Part shown: in pieces, positions 35,610 to 44,523 of the stretch
How the letters are laid out: each line of letters starts with the position of its first letter
Position numbering within the stretch: the stretch's first letter is position 1
Assembly: GCF_001583495.1 (NCBI RefSeq)
Contig: NZ_LQAQ01000111.1
Coordinates: forward strand, 1 to 64,000
DNA: 64,000 nucleotides
DNA from: Flammeovirga sp. SJP92
GTDB taxonomy: Bacteria; Bacteroidota; Bacteroidia; Cytophagales; Flammeovirgaceae
Direction of reading: 5' to 3'
Notes under the pieces: model-generated
The model's input: the letters and a program-made list of their open reading frames with translations, nothing else
Database searches by the model: none
What the model was told of the DNA's origin: nothing
Program-made: the position numbers and the translations under genes

Positions 35610-35966
35610 ATGCCTGATTTCATTTATAACAATAAAGTGTATTATAACCCCGTGGAGTTTGCAATGGATAGAATCGGGGGGACTTGGAAGATGCCAATCC
35701 TTTGGAGGCTGAAAGAAAGAGTGTTCCGGTTTGGAGAACTGAAAAAGGATATTCCACACATCACCGATAAAATGCTGACAACCCAGTTGAGGCAGTTGGA
35801 AGCGGAAGGTTTTGTTGATCGTAAAGTCTATCCGGTGGTGCCTCCAAAAGTTGAATATTCAATCACAGAGAAAGGAATGACGGCTATTCCTATCATTGAG
35901 CACATTCGTAACTATGGGCTGGAATTAATGGCGATGGAAGGCATTGATCATAAGAAAAAGGGATGA
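35610..35966 (+). CDS. HxlR-family transcriptional regulator
   Basis: The 118-residue protein is a single winged helix-turn-helix of the HxlR (DUF24) type, with the family pattern MDRIGGTWKMPILWRL, then FGELKKDIPHITDKMLTTQLRQ and the wing EYSITEKGMT. Members often sense thiol-reactive compounds, but I see no conserved N-terminal Cys here, so any redox sensing would differ from YodB. It is divergent from the DJ-1/PfpI gene, and the TACTTAC repeats between them suggest autoregulation and control of that gene. Confidence 0.9.
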   Translation: MPDFIYNNKVYYNPVEFAMDRIGGTWKMPILWRLKERVFRFGELKKDIPHITDKMLTTQLRQLEAEGFVDRKVYPVVPPKVEYSITEKGMTAIPIIEHIRNYGLELMAMEGIDHKKKG

Positions 35967-36208
35967 TTGCCTAATGGATCTATCAAGTGATGTCGATTAA
36001 TAGTAGATGAAATCAAAAGGTTATTATTAAGGAGTGTATTTGTCTAAAATATTGATTATGAATAGTCAAAAATTACATCCATAAATTAACCATTATAAAA
36101 TCTTCGTTGATCACTTTTTCTTCCTATAATTTTTATTATTTTGCTTCAGCATAGCACAAAATGCTTGAACTTTTAATAAAAATATACCCACCAAAAATAG
36201 AAATACAT

Positions 36209-37108
36209 ATGAGCAAAATCGTCACTTTAGAAAATGCTATTCTACAAGTAAAAATATCAAAGAACGGAGCAGAATTACATTCAGTTTACCATAAACAACA
36301 TCAACACGAATATTTATGGCAGGGAGATAAGGAAGTATGGGGCAGGCACGCACCTGTATTGTTCCCGATTGTTGGGCAAGTGGAAGATGGTTTTTATGAA
36401 GTAGATGATGTAAAATACAAACTTCCTCAGCATGGTTTTGCGAGAGATATGGAACATAAGCTGATCACTCAAGACGAATTACGCTGTATTTTTGAGCTGC
36501 GTTTTGATCACGATACGATGACAAAGTTCCCTTATAAATTTGCGTTTAGAACAATCTATGAAATCAAGCGCAATAAGCTTTCAATTACTTATCAAGTTGA
36601 TAATTTAGATACGGAGGAAATTTATTTCTCAGTGGGTGCACACCCTGGTTTTAATACTGATTTTATCAAAAATACATCTTTTGAAGACTATACTATTGAG
36701 TTTTCAGAACAGGAAAAATTCCAGCGTTTATTATTGGATAATGGCTTGAGAAGTGGAGCAATTCAAGAAGATGCCTTAAATGGTGCTCAAACATTAGATC
36801 TGAAATTTGATACGTTTAAAGATGATGCCATTATTTTTGATCACTTCAAATCAGAGTCTTTAGATATTGTTTGCCGTCATGATGATTCAAGAAAACTAAG
36901 AGTTGCTTTCAAAGACTGGCCTTTATTGGGAATTTGGACACCAGTTGGTAAAAGAGCTGATTTTGTTTGTATTGAGCCTTGGTACGGTGTGGCTGATTTA
37001 AGAGATGAAAACCACAACTTCAAAGAGAAGTACGCAAACCAGAAACTTCCTAAAGAGGAAACGTTTAGTGCTACTTTCTCTGTGGAGATAATTGATAAAG
37101 ATGAATAA
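36209..37108 (+). CDS. Aldose 1-epimerase-family protein (LacX/COG2017 type)
   Basis: The 299-residue protein has the galactose-mutarotase fold. Motifs are NGAELHSVY, YLWQGDKEVWGRHAPVLFPI and SVGAHPGFN with the catalytic His, and the acid IEPWYGVAD near the C-terminus. It would interconvert sugar anomers or a related hexose-6-phosphate. The open frame goes back to 36161, but ATG 36209 begins the family's normal N-terminus (MSKIVTLENA). It overlaps the thioesterase gene by 8 bases, so the pair is co-translated. Confidence 0.85.
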   Translation: MSKIVTLENAILQVKISKNGAELHSVYHKQHQHEYLWQGDKEVWGRHAPVLFPIVGQVEDGFYEVDDVKYKLPQHGFARDMEHKLITQDELRCIFELRFDHDTMTKFPYKFAFRTIYEIKRNKLSITYQVDNLDTEEIYFSVGAHPGFNTDFIKNTSFEDYTIEFSEQEKFQRLLLDNGLRSGAIQEDALNGAQTLDLKFDTFKDDAIIFDHFKSESLDIVCRHDDSRKLRVAFKDWPLLGIWTPVGKRADFVCIEPWYGVADLRDENHNFKEKYANQKLPKEETFSATFSVEIIDKDE

Positions 37109-37844
37109 AGAAATAGAGGGAATTTGGTATGAAGAACAGGTGGTGAAATCATACCAAATCGGCCCTAATTATACATTAAAACCCACTGCTATCTCAGAAC
37201 TTTTTCAAGAAGCGGCAGGCAATCATTCCAATGCTAAGAAATTTGGTTTGAGAGAGTTGATGAAAGTGGGTAAAGCTTGGGTGCTAGGAACTTATAAATA
37301 TGAAGTTTTTCATTGGCCTAAGTGGACCGATCAGCTGAGTATAGAAACTTGGGTATATGATGTTCAGAAATTTTCTTCTCAAAGGAATTTCAAGATTCTT
37401 GATGAAGAAGGAAAATTGATGATTCACGGCTCTTCTAATTGGTTTGGTTTGGACTTAAAGAAAAGACGTCCAACATCTATCAATGAATTTGAAGATTGCG
37501 TCCATGCTAGAGAAGACCTCACAACAGTCGGTCCTCCCAAAAGACTGAAAGGAGTAGAGAAAGTAGATTTTTCATCAGAAAGGGAAGCTTCCTATAGTGA
37601 TCTCGATCCTGTAAATCATGTAAACAATATCCGTTATTTTGAATGGATGTTAGATAGTTTGCCTGTTGAAATCACTCAGAAAAAGACACTGAAAGCTGTG
37701 GAAATTAATTATGTAGCGGAAGTGATTTTGGGTGAGAAGGTGAAAATTGTACATGAGGTCTTAGAAGAAGAGGATACTAAAATAATCTCTGCAGTAATGA
37801 AAGAAAATAAGCCGGCATGTATTATTCATTCGGTTTGGAAATAA
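37101..37844 (+). CDS. Acyl-ACP thioesterase (FatA/PF01643 type)
   Basis: It hydrolyses acyl-ACP to free fatty acid. The 247 residues carry two hot-dog halves: the first with YTLKPTAISELFQEAAGNHS and the W-rich FHWPKWTDQLSIETWV, the second with YSDLDPVNHVNNIRYFEWM, which includes the catalytic region (NHVNN). The ATG at 37101 overlaps the preceding stop (ATGAATAA). An in-frame TTG at 37092 is a less likely start. A terminator follows at once. Confidence 0.88.
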   Translation: MNKEIEGIWYEEQVVKSYQIGPNYTLKPTAISELFQEAAGNHSNAKKFGLRELMKVGKAWVLGTYKYEVFHWPKWTDQLSIETWVYDVQKFSSQRNFKILDEEGKLMIHGSSNWFGLDLKKRRPTSINEFEDCVHAREDLTTVGPPKRLKGVEKVDFSSEREASYSDLDPVNHVNNIRYFEWMLDSLPVEITQKKTLKAVEINYVAEVILGEKVKIVHEVLEEEDTKIISAVMKENKPACIIHSVWK

Positions 37845-37850
37845 ACAATA

Positions 37851-37888
37851 TCCTACCATTATTTTTTAACTTTGGTAGGATTTTTTTT
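37851..37888 (+). terminator. Terminator of the epimerase-thioesterase pair
   Basis: Arms CCTACCA (37853-37859) and TGGTAGG (37873-37879) form a 7-bp stem followed by eight T. Its 3' part overlaps the promoter of the next gene, whose -7 box TACTTTTG is at 37890-37897. Confidence 0.82.
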
Positions 37889-37889
37889 A

Positions 37890-37897
37890 TACTTTTG
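37890..37897 (+). promoter_or_regulatory. Candidate -7 box of the membrane-protein gene
   Basis: TACTTTTG fits TAnnTTTG. A TTTG at 37871-37874 lies 15 bases upstream, slightly closer than usual. The ATG is 38 bases beyond the box, so the leader would be about 30 bases. Confidence 0.5.
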
Positions 37898-37934
37898 CAT
37901 CCTCAATCTTTTTAACTTAAAGCACTCTTATTTT

Positions 37935-39101
37935 ATGAAAGAATACAAAATAGCAAAAGGCTGGGCACTGTTTATCTATGTGGCTGGCTCATTGATGATC
38001 GCTTTATTTACATTTTTACCAATCTATGGATTACTCAAATCTGATGATGATATGGTGTTATTTTTTGGAATAGCCGCCATCCCGATGATCATTTTAATGA
38101 CCATAGCTATCTTTGATGCTGCTAAAAGTAAAATAATTATTACAAATACATCAATAGGAAAGCGTTCATTGTTTACCAATAGAGATTTGCCACTGTCTGA
38201 GGTGAGCGGATTTAGGACAGATGATAAATATACTTATATAGAAACAAAGTCTAAGGCCTATAAAAGGATTCGTTTTGGACAATATTTCGAAAACAAGCAA
38301 GAAATTTTTGAGTGGCTGTACTCCAATTTTCAAGACTTGAATGAAGTCAATAAAGAGAAGGAAACCCAAGAAATTTTGTCGAATGATGAATACGGTAGAA
38401 CCGTTGAAGAAAGGGAAGAAAAACTTGGTGTTGCAAAAAATGTGGCTTTAGGGTTTAACGTTTTTGGTGGAGGAGTAGGTGCATATACTTTATTCATCAC
38501 TGCACCTTATGAATTGTCAATTATATTATCCATTATAACACCTATACTGGCCATTTTAGTGCTGCCGTTTTTTAAAGGTCTAATAAGGCTCAATGAAAAT
38601 AAAGAAAGTGCTTACCCTTCCATTATGGTTGCAATAGTTTTACCTTCTATTGGATTGCTTGTAAGAGCCGTATTTGATTTCAATATATATGACTACAGTA
38701 ATTTATGGGGACCGTTGCTAGTGTTGTTATTAATTCTTATAGGAGGTGCTGTAGCCGTTGCTCATAAAGAATTCGATTTGAAGACAGCGAAAGGTATTGG
38801 AGCACTTTTTGGAATCTCTACCATTTTATTGTTGTACAGCGGTGGTGTAATTATTACCACAAATTGTGTGTATGATGAAAGTGAGCCTGTTGCTTATCGA
38901 GCTGAGATTATTCAAAAAATGAAGCATACAGGTAAAACAACAACTTATAAATTTGAATTGACGCCTTGGGGAGATCAGATAGAACCTGAAACTGTTACGG
39001 TTTCAGAAGATTTTTATGATCAGATGGAGGCTGGAAATACAGTAAACGTTTATTACTTGAAGGGGTATTTGGATATTCCTTGGGTGATAGTGACAGAATA
39101 G
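37935..39101 (+). CDS. Multi-pass membrane protein with a PH-like cytoplasmic domain, unknown function
   Basis: The 388-residue protein has two N-terminal helices (about 8-55). A soluble domain of about 85 residues follows (about 65-150) whose pattern (IIITNTSIGKRSLF, then PLSEVSGFRTDD) resembles bacterial PH domains. Six or so further membrane helices come next, and a C-terminal beta-rich tail of about 65 residues (TYKFELTPWGDQIEPETVTV) ends the protein. I recognise no characterised family. The ATG at 37935 is preferred because the upstream part of the open frame lies in the terminator. Confidence 0.6.
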   Translation: MKEYKIAKGWALFIYVAGSLMIALFTFLPIYGLLKSDDDMVLFFGIAAIPMIILMTIAIFDAAKSKIIITNTSIGKRSLFTNRDLPLSEVSGFRTDDKYTYIETKSKAYKRIRFGQYFENKQEIFEWLYSNFQDLNEVNKEKETQEILSNDEYGRTVEEREEKLGVAKNVALGFNVFGGGVGAYTLFITAPYELSIILSIITPILAILVLPFFKGLIRLNENKESAYPSIMVAIVLPSIGLLVRAVFDFNIYDYSNLWGPLLVLLLILIGGAVAVAHKEFDLKTAKGIGALFGISTILLLYSGGVIITTNCVYDESEPVAYRAEIIQKMKHTGKTTTYKFELTPWGDQIEPETVTVSEDFYDQMEAGNTVNVYYLKGYLDIPWVIVTE

Positions 39102-39107
39102 AAATTT

Positions 39108-39140
39108 TAAAAACTGTGGGGGCAACTTCACAGTTTTTTT
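39108..39140 (+). terminator. Terminator after the membrane protein gene
   Basis: Arms AAACTGTG (39111-39118) and CACAGTTT (39129-39136) form a perfect 8-bp stem, followed by T-rich sequence. Confidence 0.88.
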
Positions 39141-39214
39141 ATTTTTTTGTCATGAACTTTGAACCTTTCATTTTTTCATGTGTACTACAACAAAAATCAC
39201 TTAAATTTTTACAC

Positions 39215-40393
39215 ATGAACAAGAAAATAATAACTCTTTTTACAATCATTTTATCCTTTACCACTGTTATAGCTTTTGCTCAAGATGCTCAAGAGATATT
39301 GGGTATTGCGAAAGAAACCAAGACAAAGGAATACTATCAGCAACAGTCAGAACTTTGGAAAGGCAAAACTCAAAAGGAACCACAAAATGCTAATGCCTGG
39401 TATAATTATTACAAAGCAATGCGAGCGTTTTACCAGAGAGATGATATGTCAACTTGGAACAACGATAGAGGGGCAATATTTGTAAAACTTCAGCCCATTA
39501 TCAATGCATCAAAAAAGCATATCGGTCAGAAGTACGAGTATTTCTTGATGGAAAGTGTCAATACTGATGATGGAGAAAAAGCTTTTGATTATCTGAAAAA
39601 GGCGTATGTGATCAATCCGGATAGAATAGAAACTTATGAAGGGTTATTGACAAGGTATATCATTGACCAAGATTGGAGTGAGGCGAAAGAGGTGGCTCTG
39701 AGAATTTATGAAAGCAACCTATATTCAAATCAGGCCTATTTATGGAATCATAATGTGCTTGTTTCTACTAGAGGGCAATCCATCATCTTTTCTCATGGTG
39801 ATATGGATACTTTGCCAAGACATGTATTACAATTGGCTAACGGAGTGGGGGAGAATGCATTTATTGTTAATGAGTGGCTGTTGGGTTATCATGAAAAATA
39901 CCGAAACAAGGTTTGTCAGCATTTAGGAATCAGAAATTACTCTAAGAAACTGAGTGATTTTGCAGATATGGCAACTTTCAAAAATGCAATTGTTACTTAT
40001 ATCATTGAGCAATCAAAGAGCACTTATCAAATTTATTTTGGATGCGGAACAGATATTCAACTTTTTGAAAAATTGGGAATCAAAGAGAATATGTACCTGA
40101 CAGGAGTTGTATTTCAATACAGTGAAGAGGCATTGGATAACCTGTCTTTGGCCATTGATAACTTTGAAAATAGATATAACCTTGATTATCTGATGACAAA
40201 TTACCAATTTCATCCTCACGATGCTATTATTCAAAAGTACCTCAATGCTACCTATATTCCAGGTCTGAACAAATTGAAAAAGCATTATGCAACAGTTGAG
40301 GATCAGCGAAAAGCTGAAAAGTACAATCAATTGATGCATCAGATAGCGGTCAATAGTGGAAGGCAGGCAGAGATTGAAGCATGGTATAAATAA
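39215..40393 (+). CDS. Secreted helical-repeat (TPR-like) protein, unknown function
   Basis: The 392-residue product has a signal peptide (MNKKIITLFTIILSFTTVIA, cleaved after AFAQ). The mature part has TPR-like helical segments: PQNANAWYNYYKAMRAFY, EKAFDYLKKAYVINPDRIET and WSEAKEVALRIYES. No enzyme signature is visible. An open frame extends 45 codons upstream, but the signal peptide fixes the start at ATG 39215. It lies 10 bases before an ECF sigma gene, so the three genes from 39215 to 41340 form one unit. Confidence 0.65.
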   Translation: MNKKIITLFTIILSFTTVIAFAQDAQEILGIAKETKTKEYYQQQSELWKGKTQKEPQNANAWYNYYKAMRAFYQRDDMSTWNNDRGAIFVKLQPIINASKKHIGQKYEYFLMESVNTDDGEKAFDYLKKAYVINPDRIETYEGLLTRYIIDQDWSEAKEVALRIYESNLYSNQAYLWNHNVLVSTRGQSIIFSHGDMDTLPRHVLQLANGVGENAFIVNEWLLGYHEKYRNKVCQHLGIRNYSKKLSDFADMATFKNAIVTYIIEQSKSTYQIYFGCGTDIQLFEKLGIKENMYLTGVVFQYSEEALDNLSLAIDNFENRYNLDYLMTNYQFHPHDAIIQKYLNATYIPGLNKLKKHYATVEDQRKAEKYNQLMHQIAVNSGRQAEIEAWYK

Positions 40394-40403
40394 GATGTTA
40401 TAA

Positions 40404-40955
40404 ATGGAAAACTTAACAGATGAAGAGTTGATGATGCAATTTCTGGAGTTGGGCAATCAGAAAGCTTTTGAAGTTTTATACCATAAGTATTTTGTATCGC
40501 TTTCAAAATACATAGGCTGGATGTCAGGCAGTATGGAACAGGGAAAGGAAATTGCACAGCATACTTTCGTGAAATTACTGCATAAGTCTTATGTTTTTAA
40601 TGCTAAAAAGAGCTTCAAAGTCTGGCTGTATGTGATAGGGAAAAATCAGTGGCTGAATGAGAAAAGAAAGCTGGATCGCTTCTCAGATCATGAACCTTCA
40701 GTGGTACAGGAAGAGGGGAAAGAGGATGGAAGTAGGACTTTTCAACTTCAAAAAATGCAAATGGTATTGAGTACGCTGAGTGCTTTGCATAGGGAAACGT
40801 TTGTTTTGAAGTATCTGGATAATTTGAGTATTCAGGAAATTGCAGAAACCATGCAATGCAGTAAAGGGACAGTGAAGTCCAGACTTTTCTATGCGATGAA
40901 AAATATGAGGTCTAAAATGAAAGAATTTAAAACGGAATACAATGGAAAATTTTGA
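40404..40955 (+). CDS. ECF-family RNA polymerase sigma factor
   Basis: The 183-residue protein has region 2 (about 15-80: QKAFEVLYHKYF, with a WLYVIGKNQWLNEKRK core-binding and -10 recognition segment) and region 4 (about 120-175: LHRETFVLKYLDNLSIQEIAETM, then GTVKSRLFYAMKNMR). The length and the two-domain form are typical of ECF sigma factors, which respond to envelope signals. It overlaps the membrane protein gene that follows by 14 bases, the usual position of its anti-sigma factor. Confidence 0.9.
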   Translation: MENLTDEELMMQFLELGNQKAFEVLYHKYFVSLSKYIGWMSGSMEQGKEIAQHTFVKLLHKSYVFNAKKSFKVWLYVIGKNQWLNEKRKLDRFSDHEPSVVQEEGKEDGSRTFQLQKMQMVLSTLSALHRETFVLKYLDNLSIQEIAETMQCSKGTVKSRLFYAMKNMRSKMKEFKTEYNGKF

Positions 40956-41340
40956 AGATAGATTGTTTGATTTGTTCTCTCAGAAAAGCTTTGAGGAACT
41001 TACTTCTGAAGAGCAGGAATTAGTATTGAAAAATATGACGGAGGAGGAGTATCAGGAAAACTATGCTATGATACATGAATTTAAAGAAGTAGATGCTTCT
41101 ATAACTATAGAAACACCTTCTTTGGTGGCTGAAAAAGGAAAGACAATAAATTATTTTTATCAATCTATACCTGTTTATAAGGCTGTGGCAGGGATTGTAT
41201 TGGCTGTTTTACTGAGTTTTATTTTACAGTTCTATATGTTTCAAAATGAAAAAAATATTACTGTAAAAGACGATGTGTCACCTCAAAGTACTCCACTTAC
41301 AGAGGAAAATTATCCTAGCAGTTTAGTAGTGAATCTTTGA
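40942..41340 (+). CDS. Single-pass membrane protein, probable anti-sigma factor
   Basis: The 132-residue product has an acidic N-terminal cytoplasmic part (about 1-75), one membrane helix at about 79-100, and a short periplasmic tail. The gene overlaps the sigma gene by 14 bases, so co-translation is likely. This and the topology fit an anti-sigma factor. The zinc-binding HxxxCxxC motif of the common ZAS group is absent, so it would belong to another anti-sigma class. Function is inferred from context only. Confidence 0.6.
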   Translation: MENFEDRLFDLFSQKSFEELTSEEQELVLKNMTEEEYQENYAMIHEFKEVDASITIETPSLVAEKGKTINYFYQSIPVYKAVAGIVLAVLLSFILQFYMFQNEKNITVKDDVSPQSTPLTEENYPSSLVVNL

Positions 41341-41562
41341 TTGAAAAGATCTTCAAAACGCGTTATTTGAGTTGAGATTTTTGGCAGTTTGTGGTGAGTT
41401 TTTAATTTTCTTTTAGAGAGCATTGGCATCTCAATGAAATCACTTTATAGCTCCAAAACTCTCAACTCTTCATTCAAATTCCCCAATTAAATCATGCACA
41501 TTTACCAAAAATAGATTAGATTCAAGTTGTGTTAATCATTTTTCATTAAATCTTATCTCATT

Positions 41563-42597
41563 TTGAGTAAATCAACGGTTTTATTGCCATTAATTGGCTT
41601 TGAACATAAAAATATACTTTCACTAGAAGGGCAATTGCTCATTTTTAAAACAGGCTTGTTGGATCTTTCTCAGAAACCAGAAGGATTTAGAAGACATGTG
41701 TCGCGTTTATGGAAGTTGTACAATCAAAATCCGATTACTCAAGCTCATATTTATGCAAAAATAGAGGAGGAGATTTTTGAAATTGATTTAGATGAAAATG
41801 GGTATTTCAGATCTGAGTTTACATTAAAGAAAAATTATACAGATAAGGAACTGAACACTTCTTTGAAATTTTATTTGGATAAAGCTTTAACACAGAAGAT
41901 CAAACTGCCAAGTATTTCAAAAGGAGGTATCAAAAGGATTTCCGAACACAGGAAATATATGGTCATTTCTGATATCGATGATACGGTATTGATTACACAC
42001 GCTACTTCATTTTTGAAACGTATTCCTCAGACCATTGTAAAGCATGCTTTCAAAAGAAAAGAAGTGAAGGCAATGAGTAAGTTTTACAATGAAATGAAAG
42101 CACAAGGAGCCTCTTTTTTCTATGTCTCCAATAGTGAAATGAATCTTTTCTGGATCATTAAATTATTCTTGTCGACAAGGGAGTTTCCTAAAGGTCCAAT
42201 TTATTTGAGATACCATAAAAATTGGAAAGATTTTATCTCTAATAGAAAAAATATCGGCATTGGATTACAGAAATCTCAGCATAAAATTGACCGTATTTCC
42301 TACTTGATTGATAAGTTTCCGAAAAGCAAATTTTTATTGATTGGTGACAGCGGACAGAGGGATCCGTATACTTATAAGTTTATAGCAGAAAAGTTTCCTG
42401 ATAACATTTCTGGCATCATGATTCGAGATGTCTCTTCAGGGAAAAAGGATGTGGAAATGCTTAAGATCAAAAAAGATTTATTGGCCTTGGATATTCCATT
42501 CCACATTTTCCATGATCCTAAAGAAGCGATGCGTTTGGAAAGAAGATGGTTTAACCGTTTAAATTTAAAGGAGGAAAAACTTCAATCTCACAGGTAA
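41563..42597 (+). CDS. App1-family (DUF2183) phosphatase-like protein, TTG start
   Basis: The 344-residue protein has the HAD-type catalytic motif SDIDDTVL (DxDxT) near residue 140. The DUF2183 features FFYVSNSEMN and LIGDSGQRDPYTY follow, the latter holding the second acidic pair. It resembles the phosphatidate phosphatase App1 of yeast and its bacterial relatives; the bacterial substrate is not known. No ATG lies at a suitable place, so TTG 41563 (MSKSTVLLPLI) is taken as the start. Its end overlaps the convergent phosphopantetheinyl transferase gene by 10 bases. Confidence 0.82.
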   Translation: MSKSTVLLPLIGFEHKNILSLEGQLLIFKTGLLDLSQKPEGFRRHVSRLWKLYNQNPITQAHIYAKIEEEIFEIDLDENGYFRSEFTLKKNYTDKELNTSLKFYLDKALTQKIKLPSISKGGIKRISEHRKYMVISDIDDTVLITHATSFLKRIPQTIVKHAFKRKEVKAMSKFYNEMKAQGASFFYVSNSEMNLFWIIKLFLSTREFPKGPIYLRYHKNWKDFISNRKNIGIGLQKSQHKIDRISYLIDKFPKSKFLLIGDSGQRDPYTYKFIAEKFPDNISGIMIRDVSSGKKDVEMLKIKKDLLALDIPFHIFHDPKEAMRLERRWFNRLNLKEEKLQSHR

Positions 42598-43223
42598 GCA
42601 ATCGCAATTTTGAGGGTTTTATATTCTTCCACGTGAAGTTGATATTCTACAAATTCCTGTTCTACTTCTTTGATTTTAACCTTTGACGGGAGTGAATTTT
42701 GAAAAACGGTTTGTATCTGACTCTTGAACTCTATATTTAGTTTTCCAAAAGCCTTATATACAGCTTCTTTGATGGTCCATATTTGTGTAGCGTTTGTAGG
42801 ATCTTCGCCTTGGCTTTGTGCAAAGTGCAACTCTTCCTCATTTCCAAACCTTGGTAGTAATCGAAGTACTTTAGGTTGAATATTTTCAATATCAATACCA
42901 ATATTTTTCTGAGAACGATCAATAATAGCGGCCGCGTAGCCTTTTGAATGGGAAAGAGAAATACCATATTCATCATGAATTAAGGACGGCTTACCACTAT
43001 CTTCTTTTTTTATTCCCTTAAATTCAACGGGACTGTCTTCCAAAAGGTGATGTAATGCTACTCTTGCAGCGATACTTTCTAACCTTACTTTCTGGTTTTT
43101 TATATGCTCAAAATTACAATCTGTATTTTTAAGAAAAGGTAAAAGTGCTTCTTCGCTTTCCTCAATAGCCCACACCAAAAAGGAGATGTTTTTTGTTAGA
43201 TGTTCATATTTTACAATTCCCAT
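42588..43223 (-). CDS. 4'-phosphopantetheinyl transferase superfamily protein
   Basis: It transfers 4'-phosphopantetheine from CoA to the Ser of carrier proteins. The 211-residue product (ATG at 43221-43223) has the family triad ISLSHSKGYAAAI, GIDIENI (Mg-binding Asp/Glu) and WTIKEAVYKAFG (the WxxKEA motif). Its size lies between AcpS and Sfp types. A perfect -7 box sits only 5 bases upstream of the ATG, so the message may be nearly leaderless. The open frame extends further back to 43286, but that part lies upstream of the box. Confidence 0.85.
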   Translation of the reverse strand: MGIVKYEHLTKNISFLVWAIEESEEALLPFLKNTDCNFEHIKNQKVRLESIAARVALHHLLEDSPVEFKGIKKEDSGKPSLIHDEYGISLSHSKGYAAAIIDRSQKNIGIDIENIQPKVLRLLPRFGNEEELHFAQSQGEDPTNATQIWTIKEAVYKAFGKLNIEFKSQIQTVFQNSLPSKVKIKEVEQEFVEYQLHVEEYKTLKIAIAYL

Positions 43224-43227
43224 TTTG

Positions 43228-43235
43228 CAAAGATA
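43228..43235 (-). promoter_or_regulatory. Minus-strand -7 box right before the phosphopantetheinyl transferase ATG
   Basis: The plus strand reads CAAAGATA, which is TATCTTTG on the minus strand and a full match to TAnnTTTG. The start codon begins 5 bases downstream, so transcription would start at or within a few bases of the ATG. Confidence 0.5.
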
Positions 43236-43300
43236 TGGCAGACAGATTGAATAAATGAAACAAAAAAGTAAGATATTTGTTATCACAATTAAATTTCAAG

Positions 43301-44215
43301 ATGAGACAGATATTAGAAGTAGAAAAATTGGCCACGTTTGGAGGTCATAAAGATGGTTTATATAGTGTAATACACTTTGATGATAAAGGGAAATTTTATA
43401 CTGCAGGTGCAGATGGTTTTGTGGTAGAATGGCAATTGGATGATCCTGATAAAGGAAAGTTAATTGCTAAAGTTCCCAATACTGTTTATTCAATGTGTCC
43501 CTTGGTGGAGGAAAATTTATTGGTGGTAGGTCAAAATGGAGATGGTATTCATCTACTGGATATTGCTTCAGGAAAAGAGCTTAAATCTTTAAAACTAACA
43601 GATCAGGCAGTTTTTGGTATAGAAAGATTCCAAAATGAGCTATTTATTGGAACAGGTGATGGATGGCTTTACGTTGTAGATTTATCAACATGGACAATTA
43701 CTAAAAAAGTCAAAGTTTCAGAAAAATCCATCCGTTCAGTGGCTATTGATGCAAAGCGAAAAAATGTATGGGTAGGGTGCAGTGATCATACCATTAAAGG
43801 TTATACGATGGAAAGCTTGTCAGAAGTAAGAGAACTTGTGGGGCATTTGAATAGTGTTTTTGCATTGACAGTTACTCCAGATCAACAGTATTTGGTGAGT
43901 GGAAGTAGAGATGCTCACTTACGTGTGTGGAATTTAGATGGATTTATAGAAACTCAAGAGGACATTGTAGCCCACATGTATACTATCAATGATATTGTAT
44001 TTAGAAAAGATGGTAAATACTTTGCGACTTGTAGTAAGGATAAATCCGTTAAAATTTGGAGAACCGAAGATTGGAGACTGTTGAAAGTTGTTGATAAAGC
44101 AAGACATGCTGGACATGGCACATCAGTAAACCGTTTGGCGTGGGTTGGAGAAGACGTAGTGATCTCCGTTTCTGACGATCATTCGGCTTCAGCTTGGAAA
44201 ATTCAAGGATTATAA
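43301..44215 (+). CDS. WD40-repeat protein
   Basis: The 304-residue soluble protein is a beta-propeller with about seven WD40 blades; four are clear (GHKDGLYSVI, GHLNSVFALTV with SRDAHLRVWN, AHMYTINDIVF with SKDKSVKIWR, and HGTSVNRLAWV with SDDHSASAWK). It is probably a cytoplasmic scaffold. ATG 43301 is chosen; the frame extends to 43277 without gain. It is divergent from the phosphopantetheinyl transferase gene, with 77 bases between the two start codons. Confidence 0.85.
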   Translation: MRQILEVEKLATFGGHKDGLYSVIHFDDKGKFYTAGADGFVVEWQLDDPDKGKLIAKVPNTVYSMCPLVEENLLVVGQNGDGIHLLDIASGKELKSLKLTDQAVFGIERFQNELFIGTGDGWLYVVDLSTWTITKKVKVSEKSIRSVAIDAKRKNVWVGCSDHTIKGYTMESLSEVRELVGHLNSVFALTVTPDQQYLVSGSRDAHLRVWNLDGFIETQEDIVAHMYTINDIVFRKDGKYFATCSKDKSVKIWRTEDWRLLKVVDKARHAGHGTSVNRLAWVGEDVVISVSDDHSASAWKIQGL

Positions 44216-44407
44216 TGTAAAATTTATGTAAAAATACCTATTTGTGGGTATTGACTTCCCTTCATGGAGTCTATAATTTTACGTAACAATATTCTAAATT
44301 ATAGAAATAGCAAAAAAAAGAAATACCAATTAATAATTTATTTATTATGTAACAAAGAATTTTAATTAGAAGGTAAAACTTTTAATTATTTTGAGCGAAA
44401 AATAATA

Positions 44408-44437
44408 AACGCTTTGGTGTTGCCGAGGCGTTTTTTT
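44408..44437 (+). terminator. Plus-strand terminator (WD40 gene)
   Basis: Arms AACGCTTTGG and CCGAGGCGTT form a 10-bp stem with two G-U pairs and a short loop, followed by seven T. It lies almost 200 bases past the WD40 stop, so the transcript would have a long 3' tail. Confidence 0.8.
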
Positions 44438-44454
44438 ATGCTCAAAATTACGCA

Positions 44455-44493
44455 TGAAAAAGCCACAACGCTAATTGCTTAGACATTGTGGCT
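44455..44493 (-). terminator. Minus-strand terminator (TonB receptor gene)
   Basis: Arms AGCCACAA (44461-44468) and TTGTGGCT (44486-44493) form a perfect 8-bp stem; the five A just before it are the T-run on the minus strand. It lies 30 bases beyond the receptor stop. Confidence 0.82.
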
Positions 44494-44523
44494 ATACACA
44501 CTAATAAGTGAAAAGTAATTGGA

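Larger units (their letters stand above)
44216..44523. other. Convergent intergenic region with terminators
   Basis: This 308-base gap lies between the WD40 and TonB receptor stop codons. It holds two small hairpins right after the WD40 stop (AATACC/GGTATT and GACTTC/GGAGTC, no T-run), then the two terminators listed separately. No reading frame is convincing. Confidence 0.5.

Noticed and set aside
40013-40557. Minus-strand frames across the end of the TPR-like gene and the sigma factor gene
   Set aside because: Both overlap well-supported genes in the opposite strand; the products are hydrophobic low-complexity sequences.
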